Below, piece by piece: positions 25,739-33,652 of a stretch of 64,000 nucleotides of DNA. Both the position numbers and the translations under genes were made by a program. The notes under the pieces are model-generated. The model saw only the letters and a program-made list of their open reading frames with translations, ran no database searches and had not been told where the DNA came from. Position 1 is the stretch's first letter; each line of letters begins with the position of its first letter. Source of the stretch: Actinomyces sp. S6-Spd3. Lineage in GTDB: Bacteria; Actinomycetota; Actinomycetes; Actinomycetales; Actinomycetaceae. The DNA lies in NCBI RefSeq assembly GCF_000758755.1, contig NZ_JRMV01000276.1:119910-183909 (forward strand). Reading direction: 5' to 3'.

Positions 25739-26557
25739 GTGGATAAGAAGGCTGTTCAGATTCTGAATCGTTTAATGGACGATCGGAAGAAGCATTCGGT
25801 GAGTGCTGAGGAGCTTGCTTATGCCCGAAAGATGGGCGTTGTTGTTGAGGACCAGCCAATTACTCACGACCAGGCGCTTGATGTGTTGGAGCGATGCTTT
25901 GAGACTGTCTCTTTAGAGAATGCGGCGCAGGCGTTTTTATATAGTTTGTCCTCGCGCGACATGGATTACCGCTATATTTTGGCGTCCTATGTGTATGCGC
26001 GCAGTTGGTTTTCTCTCGATCGAGGCCGGACTCAGGAGGTTCCGGAGAAGCTAACGGGCACCTTCTTTAACTGGGTGAAGCACAAGGGCGGCGGTATTTG
26101 GGGGACGATCGGGAAGCCGATCTTTTACTTGGAGCAGTTCGTATCGATGGAGCGGAGGGCTGCGAGTGATGGCGATGTGGAGATTTTGCGGTTGATCTTG
26201 GAGCTGGCTGATTCCATGGAGGACAAGGCCAGTGGAACTGCCTTGGCGACCGCTATCCGCACCGCGAAGTTGTTTCCCTGCAACCAGGCCGAGGCCGTTG
26301 GAATCGTCGAGACTCTGGGGATCTGCGGGATTCTCGAGGCGCCCGGGCACCCTGGTTTTCTGCATTCATTCACTCCCCCACTGGAACGCGACACCGGTGA
26401 CCTGAGGCAGAGCCTGTCCTATCCGCTGAACTGGTGGCACGGGGTTGATGGCGTGAATTGGGAGAATGCGGCTGGGGCATACGGCTACTCGGGCGTTGAG
26501 CCTAGCGAAGAAACCAAGAGGGCAGCATGTCAAGCTCTAGCTGAATTCATCTACTGA
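25739..26557 (+). CDS. Uncharacterised protein downstream of the macrodomain gene
   Basis: A 272-residue soluble protein with no domain I recognise. It starts with GTG behind a G-rich Shine-Dalgarno sequence and is rich in helices, with acidic and aromatic patches. A motif-like segment near residues 220-245 has Trp-rich NWWHGVDGVNWENAAGAYGYSG. No signal peptide or membrane helix is visible. Its position right behind the zinc macrodomain gene suggests co-transcription; whether it is a substrate, effector or unrelated is unknown. The 3' end overlaps the convergent membrane protein by 11 bp. Confidence 0.7.
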   Translation: MDKKAVQILNRLMDDRKKHSVSAEELAYARKMGVVVEDQPITHDQALDVLERCFETVSLENAAQAFLYSLSSRDMDYRYILASYVYARSWFSLDRGRTQEVPEKLTGTFFNWVKHKGGGIWGTIGKPIFYLEQFVSMERRAASDGDVEILRLILELADSMEDKASGTALATAIRTAKLFPCNQAEAVGIVETLGICGILEAPGHPGFLHSFTPPLERDTGDLRQSLSYPLNWWHGVDGVNWENAAGAYGYSGVEPSEETKRAACQALAEFIY

Positions 26558-27359
26558 GTTTGTCATCTGCTTCGTGGCTGTGGCCAGGCGTAAGATACCT
26601 GGCCCCAGCCGCTGCGGCATAAAGTGCCCAAGCACCCACGAAGAAGACCAGGTTTTCCTGCCAGTCCCCGACGAAAATCTCGCGTGTGTGAGTACTGCGA
26701 TAGAACGAGTTCGTGACAACAAGTAGTAATGCTGCTGCCCCGCTTGACAAAAGTCGTATCCACAGTGCCTTCACTCGCGGTTGCGGCCATCGTCGTGGCG
26801 GGTCAACTATCAAAAGAACCAGGCCGGTGAGGAACGTTCCATAAAGCGGAAGAACCATCAAAAGAGTGTCAGCTGCGGAGAGTCCTGCGGCGGGGATATA
26901 GAAAATCCCGAAGCAGATTCCTATCCATGTCGTGTAGGTACGGATCGCGTCCCTGATCGTGTGAGCAGGTGCGCCAAATCGGGCGGAGCTGCTCATGAGC
27001 ATGTGTCCTGCCACTACCGTGAAGACAATCCAACCGAGACCGAAAGATAGGAGCGTCTCACTCCAGTGTTGAGATCCATAGTGGGTGGAAGCAACTGCAT
27101 CAAACGCGATGAGCATGGTGGCTGCAAATCCTGCACCCAATACTCGGATCAGTAATGCTCGCCAGAGCGGCGGCTCCCATGTTGATGGCCGATCAATGAC
27201 AAAAAGCAGCAGCCCGGCGAAAGGTGCAAGCCACAATGGAGTGTTCACCGGGGCGACTTCAGCAGTGAAGAGCAGAGAACCGGGCACTATCGCGAAGCCG
27301 AGGATGAGCCCTACCCAATACACGTAGGTCCGAACGAATAGTTTTAAAGACTCAACCAC
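26547..27359 (-). CDS. Multi-pass membrane protein with internal duplication
   Basis: A 270-residue membrane protein with about eight hydrophobic segments. The two halves share a pattern: each begins with RTYVYWVGLILGF or RTYTTWIGICFGI and later has DRPSTWEPPLWRALLIRVL or DPPRRWPQPRVKALWIRLL. That shows an internal tandem duplication of a four-helix unit. A short polar C-terminus ends GHSHEADDKLSR. No family recognised; no neighbour gives a function. Confidence 0.72.
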   Translation of the reverse strand: MVESLKLFVRTYVYWVGLILGFAIVPGSLLFTAEVAPVNTPLWLAPFAGLLLFVIDRPSTWEPPLWRALLIRVLGAGFAATMLIAFDAVASTHYGSQHWSETLLSFGLGWIVFTVVAGHMLMSSSARFGAPAHTIRDAIRTYTTWIGICFGIFYIPAAGLSAADTLLMVLPLYGTFLTGLVLLIVDPPRRWPQPRVKALWIRLLSSGAAALLLVVTNSFYRSTHTREIFVGDWQENLVFFVGAWALYAAAAGARYLTPGHSHEADDKLSR

Positions 27360-27420
27360 TCACACCTCCCATGGACTTCAGCACCGAAACCATGACGATT
27401 CTACGGCGGGGAGGCGACCC

Positions 27421-27930
27421 ATGGCCAAAGACGGCACCAACAGGGGGGCGGACGCCGCGTGCGTGCAGGCGCGAAGCCCGGCCCGCTGGGCGAGAAACTC
27501 GTCGCCGGACGCCCCGCCACCCGCCTGGAAGACCCGCTCAATGAACCCTTCGACTTCGCAGGTAATGACAATTGCGACGGTGCGATGCTTGCCGGGGAGA
27601 CGATGCCCGAACCATCGGACTATCTGTCGGAGATTCAGCGTGACGGCAAACCGCTTGGCGCTGACCTCGTCTATCGGGAGACGTGGCAGCGGCTCGATCA
27701 ACGTGGCTGTTCCCAATTCGTGGCGCCTCGCCTGATTGAGGTGTATGCGCAGGCGTTTGCCCGGTATGTGCAGTGCGAGCAGGCGATCTCCAAGTTCGGC
27801 CTACTCGGCAAACACCCCACCACCGGTGCCGCCATCGCCAGCCCGTTTGTCGCCATGTCCCAGAGTTTCGGGAAGCAGGCGAATGTGTATTGGTACGAGA
27901 TTTACGAGATCGTGCGCGCCACCCTCGCGC
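27421..27930 (+). pseudogene. Phage terminase small subunit fragment, frameshifted
   Basis: The frame from ATG 27421 reads MAKDGTNRG. After the run of six G at 27443-27448 the frame from 27459 (RAGAKPGPLGEKLVAGRPATRL) continues it. One extra G would rejoin them. The downstream part, including RYVQCEQAISKFGLLGKHPTTGAAI and FVAMSQSFGKQANVYWYEIYEI, fits the P27-type terminase small subunit. Similarity stops at about 27930 and the rest of the open frame to 28349 is unrelated. No other phage gene adjoins it, so it is a prophage remnant. A sequencing error in the G run is possible. Confidence 0.6.
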
Positions 27931-28027
27931 GTGGCGTGAGGATCATCCTTCAAGCTGGGATTCGTCAGTGGCCTCAGATATGTGTAGCCATGAACCTCGG
28001 CGTTCTTCTTGACGGTAGATATATCCA

Positions 28028-28123
28028 CGGGCTGATCGGAACAGCCCGACATGGCGTGGGCTCCCTTCGCCCACGCACGCCAGTAACAAGCTCGGCAAAC
28101 GAATTCACCGGCTTGCAACCGGT
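28028..28123. ncRNA. Three consecutive hairpins, candidate structured element
   Basis: Between the terminase remnant and the next membrane protein three stems follow one another: CGGGCT/AGCCCG (28028-28048), GCGTGGGC/GCCCACGC (28054-28076) and ACCGG/CCGGT (28107-28123). Small open frames cross the region on the minus strand but none has a good RBS or known domain. It may be a structured RNA or the end of a mobile element. Strand not determined. Confidence 0.25.
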
Positions 28124-28175
28124 CAAGAACATATTCCCCTTTAAAGCCTCCATTAGCCATCCGAGGCTAGCAACG

Positions 28176-28670
28176 CTAAGAAATCCTCTCCTCGCGACAA
28201 ACAGCATCCCTGTCCACCTTCGGGGAATGAAAAGTCCAGCCTTCACCAAACGCCCTGTGCAGCAGGAAGCTGGCCCCCGCCAGCGTCAAAGCACATCCCA
28301 GACCCGTGTAGAAGAACGCGAAGAACCAGTTGGGAATAAGCCCGCTTAGGCGCAGCCCAAATCCGAAGGACATCATGAAGGCCATGATCAGGTAACCCTT
28401 GAGATCCAAGAATTGCAGGAAGTTCAGGCGATCTGCGTCCAGGCTTCGAATCCTCTGCGCATTCTTCAGGACGATCTTGCCGAACATGGCGTGGAAGGCG
28501 AAGAAAGCAGCAACTGCAGCAACAACAAGTGCAACGACAATCCCAACAGCTGCACCACTCATGTCAACGGCAGCACGCACACCGATCAGTGCGACGTTCA
28601 TACCCGCCAGCAGCCAGACAATACCGGCCACGGTAATCAGGTTCTCTTTCTTCATTTTGAGCAGTGTCAT
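28176..28670 (-). CDS. Small integral membrane protein, TetR operon partner
   Basis: A 164-residue protein with four hydrophobic segments and no recognised family. The ATG at 28670 overlaps the TGA of the TetR gene (TGATG), so the two are translated together. The C-terminal 20 residues are polar. Coupling to a TetR regulator suggests a transport or stress role, which is inference. Confidence 0.7.
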   Translation of the reverse strand: MTLLKMKKENLITVAGIVWLLAGMNVALIGVRAAVDMSGAAVGIVVALVVAAVAAFFAFHAMFGKIVLKNAQRIRSLDADRLNFLQFLDLKGYLIMAFMMSFGFGLRLSGLIPNWFFAFFYTGLGCALTLAGASFLLHRAFGEGWTFHSPKVDRDAVCREERIS

Positions 28671-29293
28671 CAGCAATCTTTCTTTTCAATCAGGGCCGCG
28701 GCAACGCTTTCTGAAGCACGACTCTCAGCCACGGCCTCGTACAAGCTGGTATCAAGAAGGGCGAAAAGGGGCTCACAATCAGAGCCCTCCATGAGCGAAG
28801 TAAAAATAGTTCCCAGAATAAAAGGACACAGTTTCTCGGGGTTTAGCGCACCAACCAACCGTGAGCGCACGACCGCGGGATCCGCCTCCAACACGTGCTG
28901 GAGTCCCTGTTCCATGTGGGCCAGCATTGGTCCGCGCGCAGCCTCCAAGGCCTCGTGCTCACTGCGGGGAAGTCGGCGCATCTCGGCGAACCAATCGACG
29001 TCCATTTCCGCCAAGGCCACGTCCAAAGCGCCGCGCAATTTCCGCACGTAGTCCGTGAAAGTTTCGCTCCCATCAACCCGGCAGCATTCCTCGAACAGCG
29101 CCTGGCCGAAGAATCGCGTGAATACTGCGGCCGTCAGGTCCGCTTTTGTTGGGAAGTACATGTAGACCGAGCCGACGGCGATCCCGCATGCCGCGGCCAG
29201 TTTTCGCACGGAGAGCGCGGAGATTCCTTCGCGCGCGGCAATCGAATACGCCTGGTCGATGAGTTTGTCTTTATCAATGACCTGCTTGGGCAC
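28670..29293 (-). CDS. TetR-family regulator (divergent pair, left)
   Basis: A 207-residue regulator with a clear TetR helix-turn-helix: LSVRKLAAACGIAVGSVYMYFPTKADLTAAVF. It starts at GTG 29293 behind GAGGAGGATT. It is divergent from a second TetR gene, with which it shares a 25-bp palindrome at 29321-29345. The two proteins are alike in length and layout, so the arrangement may come from duplication. Its downstream gene is the coupled small membrane protein. Confidence 0.87.
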   Translation of the reverse strand: MPKQVIDKDKLIDQAYSIAAREGISALSVRKLAAACGIAVGSVYMYFPTKADLTAAVFTRFFGQALFEECCRVDGSETFTDYVRKLRGALDVALAEMDVDWFAEMRRLPRSEHEALEAARGPMLAHMEQGLQHVLEADPAVVRSRLVGALNPEKLCPFILGTIFTSLMEGSDCEPLFALLDTSLYEAVAESRASESVAAALIEKKDC

Positions 29294-29320
29294 AGAAATC
29301 CTCCTCTCGCCGGTTTCGCT

Positions 29321-29345
29321 CTATAATGAACAGTGTTCAGTATAG
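29321..29345. promoter_or_regulatory. Shared TetR palindromic operator
   Basis: CTATA and TATAG flank TGAACA-G-TGTTCA at 29327-29339, making a 25-bp palindrome broken only by one asymmetric pair next to the arms. It lies 28 bp upstream of one TetR start and 41 bp upstream of the other, so either or both may bind. Confidence 0.75.
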
Positions 29346-29385
29346 ACACATCCCATCCCCAACACGTCAGGCGAGGAACCCACAA

Positions 29386-29952
29386 GTGAGTACTCTCGAC
29401 CACAAAGAGCGCATCATCCAAGCCGCCTACACAATCGGCGCCAGGGGCGGCCTTGCCGCGATCTCCGCCCGAGCGGTCGCCGAGGACGCGGGAGTTTCCA
29501 TCGGATACCTCTACAAAGTCTTCCCCTCCAAGAGCGACATCATGGTCGCCGCCGCGCGACGCTACTTTGAGTTCTCACTCTCGCAAGAACTGTGCCGAAT
29601 CGACGACAATGAGTCCTTCGTGGAGTTTTGCCGCAGACTCTGGGAGCAGACGAAAATAGCATTTGTATCCTTTCACCACGAGTGGCTCCGCGACCACGAA
29701 GAACTCCCCAAACAGGACTTTTTAGCCGCGCACGAGGCCATGGGTTCCGTCCTCGCACACGCGCGCGCTCAGCTCGAAAGCGTCCTCGAGCAGGACACGC
29801 GCATTAACTGGGCGCTACTCCCCCAAGGAACTGCAGCCTCGGCAATCGCAGAATTCACCATGCGATCACTGCTCACCTCCCTTGAGAAGGGGGACGAGGA
29901 CTGCGAACTTTTGCTGACTTTCCTTGAGCGAGGACTCTACAACGCGAAGTAA
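29386..29952 (+). CDS. TetR-family regulator (divergent pair, right)
   Basis: A 188-residue regulator whose HTH reads ISARAVAEDAGVSIGYLYKVFPSKSDIMVAA. GTG 29386 is chosen because GAGGAA lies seven bases upstream; the ATG at 29326 is inside the operator and its extension has no RBS. It is divergent from the other TetR gene. The HsmA-like membrane gene follows 89 bp downstream, after a long inverted repeat with the same half-sites. Confidence 0.87.
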   Translation: MSTLDHKERIIQAAYTIGARGGLAAISARAVAEDAGVSIGYLYKVFPSKSDIMVAAARRYFEFSLSQELCRIDDNESFVEFCRRLWEQTKIAFVSFHHEWLRDHEELPKQDFLAAHEAMGSVLAHARAQLESVLEQDTRINWALLPQGTAASAIAEFTMRSLLTSLEKGDEDCELLLTFLERGLYNAK

Positions 29953-29960
29953 AAGCCTCG

Positions 29961-29988
29961 CGTGAACACAAGGGGATTGTTGTTCACG
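29961..29988. promoter_or_regulatory. Inverted repeat with same TetR half-sites
   Basis: CGTGAACA at 29961-29968 and TGTTCACG at 29981-29988 form a perfect 8-bp inverted repeat with a 12-bp spacer. TGAACA/TGTTCA are the half-sites of the operator at 29327-29339. It lies between the TetR gene and the HsmA-like gene, so it could be an operator or a terminator. Confidence 0.45.
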
Positions 29989-30041
29989 CACGCGTTCCTA
30001 GCATGGATTGCAGATCCATCAATCAACGGAACGGGACAACC

Positions 30042-30509
30042 ATGATCGCAATCGCCTCTACGGCTATCACTCTGGCACTTGTTTTCTACACGATCGGCGT
30101 CTTTGCCGAGCGTCGAGCGGGCACGCTCAAGCTCGGACACATCATCTTCTTCTACATGGGCCTGGTCTTTGACACCGCGGGAACTGCTGTCATGTCTGTA
30201 ATCGCCCGAGGCAACTCGGCGAATCTGGCGCACGCAACCACCGGGCTGCTCGCGATCATCCTCATGATCATCCATGCCGCGTGGGCAACCATCGCCTACG
30301 CGAAGAAGAACCCCGAAACGCTTTCACGCTTCCACCGCCTGAGCATTGGTGTGTGGCTGGTGTGGCTCGTGCCCTACGTATGCGGGATGCTCATGGGAAT
30401 TCCGGCGCTCAAGCTCGACTCGAATGTCGCCTTTGCAAGCGCGATCGCCACTTCTGTTGTCGCTGGGCTACTGATCTTTGGGGCCGAAGCCAAGCGCCTG
30501 CGCCAATAG
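30042..30509 (+). CDS. HsmA-like small membrane protein (TIGR03987 type)
   Basis: A 155-residue protein with five predicted membrane segments, of the HsmA/TIGR03987 family. The LKLGHIIFFYMGLVFDTAGTAVMSVIAR block and the LHAWTIAYA-like HAAWATIAYAKKN are typical. It starts at ATG 30042; the frame extends upstream only to a poor start at 30003. Function unknown; located behind a TetR gene with a matching inverted repeat between them. Confidence 0.78.
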   Translation: MIAIASTAITLALVFYTIGVFAERRAGTLKLGHIIFFYMGLVFDTAGTAVMSVIARGNSANLAHATTGLLAIILMIIHAAWATIAYAKKNPETLSRFHRLSIGVWLVWLVPYVCGMLMGIPALKLDSNVAFASAIATSVVAGLLIFGAEAKRLRQ

Positions 30510-30568
30510 AGGCCCAATGCAAACTAGCATTAGACCCAGGTTTACAAGCGCGTTCAAGGAAGGCCGCT

Positions 30569-31993
30569 ATGGACATGGGTCAATTCACCTCCAACATGAC
30601 ACCCATCGAAAACTCACTCGGTGACGCTGATGTTGAAACGACTCACTACTGGCTCTATGCACCGGGTAAGGCCGCGTGCATGTGGGAGGACTTCTACAGC
30701 CAGGGAGTGATGGGACTTGCCTGGGGAGAAGCTGGCGACCTCTCGGCGTACGCAAGCAAAGAAGCGATCCGCCTCGCGCTGGTCGACTCAAGCAGCGGAA
30801 CGACCAACCCTCGCAACGACGCCTACGCGCTCTGGCAGTTCGCCAACGACCTCAAGCCCGGCGACGTCGTTTTCGTGAAAGGAGGCCGAGGGAAGATCCT
30901 CGGGCGCGGCCTCGTTACCGGAGACTACGAATACGACGAGGCCCAGGGGCACTTCTCCAACCTCCGCAGCGTTGAGTGGACACACAAGGGCGAGTGGGCA
31001 GTTGATCGCATACTCCCAATGAAAACGCTGACTGACATCACGGATGACACAACGCTTGTCGCAGCCATTGAAACTCTTTTCGAGGTCGAGGCCGATGAGG
31101 TGCTCGACGACCAGCCTGCGATCGAATACCCCGCATATGACAGGGAAGATTTCCTCTCGGAAGTCTTTATGTCCGATCAGCAATACGACACCCTCACCGG
31201 GCTACTTCGCGCGAAGAAGAACGTCATTTTGCAAGGTGCACCCGGCGTCGGCAAGACCTTCGCAGCGAAGCGACTCGCGTATTCAATGATGGGCACGAAA
31301 GACGCCAAACGCGTCATGATGGTGCAATTCCACCAAAGCTACTCCTACGAAGACTTCATCGAGGGATACCGCCCCAGCGCGGACGGTTTCGAGCTTTCCA
31401 AAGGCGCGTTCTACACCTTCTGCAAGGAAGCAGCCGACGACGATGAGCGCGATTATTTCTTCATCATCGACGAGATCAACCGCGGAAATCTTTCAAAGAT
31501 TTTTGGCGAGCTCTTCATGCTTATCGAAAATGATAAACGCGGTGAGAAGAACAAACTCCAGTTGTTGTATTCGCGCGAGCGTTTCTGCGTGCCTAGCAAT
31601 GTGTACCTGATTGGCTTGATGAACACAGCGGACCGCTCACTTGCTTTGCTCGACTACGCACTACGTCGCCGCTTTGCATTTTTCACCCTCGACCCGGGCT
31701 TTTCTTCCGCCGGTTTCACGCGCTATCGCGAGGCCGTCGACAGTCCCGCTTTCGACAATTTGGTCTCGTGCGTGGTCAGGCTGAACACCGAGATCGCAAG
31801 CGACGAGTCTCTTGGTAAAGGCTTCATGATCGGGCACAGCTACTTCTGTGGATTCGTTGGAGGAACAGTCGATCACGCCAGCCTTTCAGCGATCATTGAA
31901 TACGAGCTCATCCCCATGCTTGGCGAATACTGGTTTGATGATCAGGAGAAGGTCCGCCTCTGGTCCGATGCACTTCGCCGCTCGATTCAATGA
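30569..31993 (+). CDS. mcrB: McrB-type restriction AAA+ GTPase
   Basis: A 474-residue subunit of a type IV (methylation-dependent) restriction system. An N-terminal EVE/PUA-like domain (about 20-165) probably reads modified bases; it carries HYWLYAPGKAACMWEDFY and LKPGDVVFVKGGRGKILGRG. The C-terminal AAA+ domain has GAPGVGKTF, FIIDEINRGNLSKIFGEL and MNTADRSLALLDYALRRRF. AAGGAAGG is five bases before ATG 30569; the open frame upstream to 30281 has no RBS. It overlaps mcrC by four bases (ATGA). Confidence 0.92.
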   Translation: MDMGQFTSNMTPIENSLGDADVETTHYWLYAPGKAACMWEDFYSQGVMGLAWGEAGDLSAYASKEAIRLALVDSSSGTTNPRNDAYALWQFANDLKPGDVVFVKGGRGKILGRGLVTGDYEYDEAQGHFSNLRSVEWTHKGEWAVDRILPMKTLTDITDDTTLVAAIETLFEVEADEVLDDQPAIEYPAYDREDFLSEVFMSDQQYDTLTGLLRAKKNVILQGAPGVGKTFAAKRLAYSMMGTKDAKRVMMVQFHQSYSYEDFIEGYRPSADGFELSKGAFYTFCKEAADDDERDYFFIIDEINRGNLSKIFGELFMLIENDKRGEKNKLQLLYSRERFCVPSNVYLIGLMNTADRSLALLDYALRRRFAFFTLDPGFSSAGFTRYREAVDSPAFDNLVSCVVRLNTEIASDESLGKGFMIGHSYFCGFVGGTVDHASLSAIIEYELIPMLGEYWFDDQEKVRLWSDALRRSIQ

Positions 31994-33024
31994 TTCCGAT
32001 TCGTAACACCTATTACATGCTTGCGTACGCCTTCCAGGTGCTACGCCAGCAGGGGTACCGCGATATAGCGACCGAGGAATTTGCCTCCACTGCGGAGCTC
32101 TTGGCTGAGATCCTTATCCGCGGCGTGCGCTCCCAGCTCAAGCGAGGCCTCGGGCGTTCCTATGTCGACGTTACAGAGCCGCTGTCGTCTCTGCGCGGAA
32201 AAATCGAGGTTACGGAGTCTCTCAAGACGCGCTCAATTCTGCGCCGGCAGTTGGTGTGCAGTTACGACGAGTTTTCGCTCGACACGCCAATGAACCAGAT
32301 CATCAAGGCGACATGCGCGGCATTGATACGTTCAAGGATCTCGAGGCCTCGGAAGAAAGAACTGCGCAGGCTGCTCCCCTTCTTCGCAGACGTTTCGGAT
32401 ATCGAGCTCAGCGCGGCCAACTGGCATATGCGTTTTGATCGCAATAATCAGACCTATCGCATGCTGATCAACGTCTGTTGGCTGATTTACTCGGAGCTTT
32501 TGCACACCAATGAAGGCGGAGCAACTCGGCTCGCCGAGTTCCTGGACGAGCAGAATATGTGCCGCTTGTACGAGAAGTTTATTTTGGAGTACTACCGCCA
32601 GGAGCATCCTGAGATTCATGCGAGCGCGCCACATATCGCGTGGGCGCTTGATGATGGTTTCGATGACATGCTGCCGACGATGCGATCCGATGTGACTCTG
32701 AGGCGCGGAGAGACGGTGCTCATTATTGACGCGAAATACTATGCGCACGCCACGCAGGAGCGGTTTGGCACGCGGAGCCTGCACTCGGGGAACCTCTATC
32801 AGATCTTCACGTATGTGAAGAATATGGAGGCCGCGCATAGCGGCGAAGCACACAGGGTATCAGGAATGCTCTTGTATGCGAAGACCGATGAAGAGGTCTA
32901 CCCCGATGGCGTGTATCGGATGAGCGGGAATGCGATAACTGTGAGGACGCTCGACCTCAACAGGCCTTTTGAGGAGATCCGCACCCAACTCGACGGGATT
33001 GTGGAGACGCACTTTTCACGGTGA
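31990..33024 (+). CDS. mcrC: McrC endonuclease subunit
   Basis: A 344-residue McrC-type subunit that provides the nuclease of the McrBC complex. The PD-(D/E)xK core is RSDVTLRRGETVLIIDAKYY near residues 230-250. The N-terminal part binds the McrB hexamer and begins IPIRNTYYMLAYAFQVL, a typical McrC start. Its ATG overlaps the mcrB stop. Together the genes cleave DNA carrying modified cytosine or another modified base recognised by the McrB N-domain. Confidence 0.9.
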   Translation: MIPIRNTYYMLAYAFQVLRQQGYRDIATEEFASTAELLAEILIRGVRSQLKRGLGRSYVDVTEPLSSLRGKIEVTESLKTRSILRRQLVCSYDEFSLDTPMNQIIKATCAALIRSRISRPRKKELRRLLPFFADVSDIELSAANWHMRFDRNNQTYRMLINVCWLIYSELLHTNEGGATRLAEFLDEQNMCRLYEKFILEYYRQEHPEIHASAPHIAWALDDGFDDMLPTMRSDVTLRRGETVLIIDAKYYAHATQERFGTRSLHSGNLYQIFTYVKNMEAAHSGEAHRVSGMLLYAKTDEEVYPDGVYRMSGNAITVRTLDLNRPFEEIRTQLDGIVETHFSR

Positions 33025-33069
33025 TATCCTCGCCAGTAGTGCAAGTTTTCACCAGAAAGAAGGCTCGCC

Positions 33070-33648
33070 GTGTACAAAGTCGTGCGCACCGCCTTGCCGC
33101 TTCTTTTCATCGTTGCGGTCTACAGCGGCGGACCCTTTTATGACCTCTTCGGCCGGGGAACAGACTGGCCCACGTGGGGAGTTCTCCTACTAGTCATTGG
33201 GATCGCGAATATCCTCTGCGCATGCTTCGATCGAGCAGAAGGCAGCCCGCGCAGACTGGCTTTTTGGGATCTGCTCCTGAAACTCTGCATGATCCCCTTC
33301 TACACACTGATATTCCTCTACGCCACGGGCATTGCGACGATCATGTTTGTCATCCCCGGACTTTTTCTTGCAGCGCCTTTCGTCGTGGTTCCTTTGCTCG
33401 CAATGTCGTACCTCCTGATGCTCGCGACGTCCTCCTACGGTTTCGCAGCCTCCATTCGCGCGGCAAAACGCGGGCTAATCCCCGGATCCTTCGCGGCGAT
33501 CCACATAGCACTGCACTTCTTCGCCGTCGCGGACTTCTTTTCCGCCGCTGTCCTCTACCTGCAGCTGCGCAGAGCGGACAAAGCGCGCATAGCCAGCGCC
33601 GAGGCCTCGGCAGGCGCCCCACCCCAACAACCCACCGACGTACAATGA
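33070..33648 (+). CDS. Hypothetical four- to five-helix membrane protein
   Basis: A 192-residue membrane protein starting with GTG 33070, with four to five hydrophobic segments. It ends in an Ala/Pro/Gln-rich cytoplasmic tail. No family recognised. It follows mcrC by 45 bp but has no defence-related motif; the methyltransferase gene follows in 4 bp. Confidence 0.7.
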   Translation: MYKVVRTALPLLFIVAVYSGGPFYDLFGRGTDWPTWGVLLLVIGIANILCACFDRAEGSPRRLAFWDLLLKLCMIPFYTLIFLYATGIATIMFVIPGLFLAAPFVVVPLLAMSYLLMLATSSYGFAASIRAAKRGLIPGSFAAIHIALHFFAVADFFSAAVLYLQLRRADKARIASAEASAGAPPQQPTDVQ

Positions 33649-33652
33649 CCAA

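Noticed and set aside
27801..28249. Minus-strand open frames between the terminase remnant and the membrane protein
   Set aside because: They overlap the hairpins, lack RBS and domains; not strong enough to call genes.
27931..28349. Open continuation of the terminase frame
   Set aside because: Unrelated to terminase sequence and runs antisense into the next membrane protein gene.
30281..30568. Open 96-codon extension of the mcrB frame upstream of 30569
   Set aside because: No RBS, overlaps the HsmA-like gene in another frame, and McrB-type sequence begins only after 30569.
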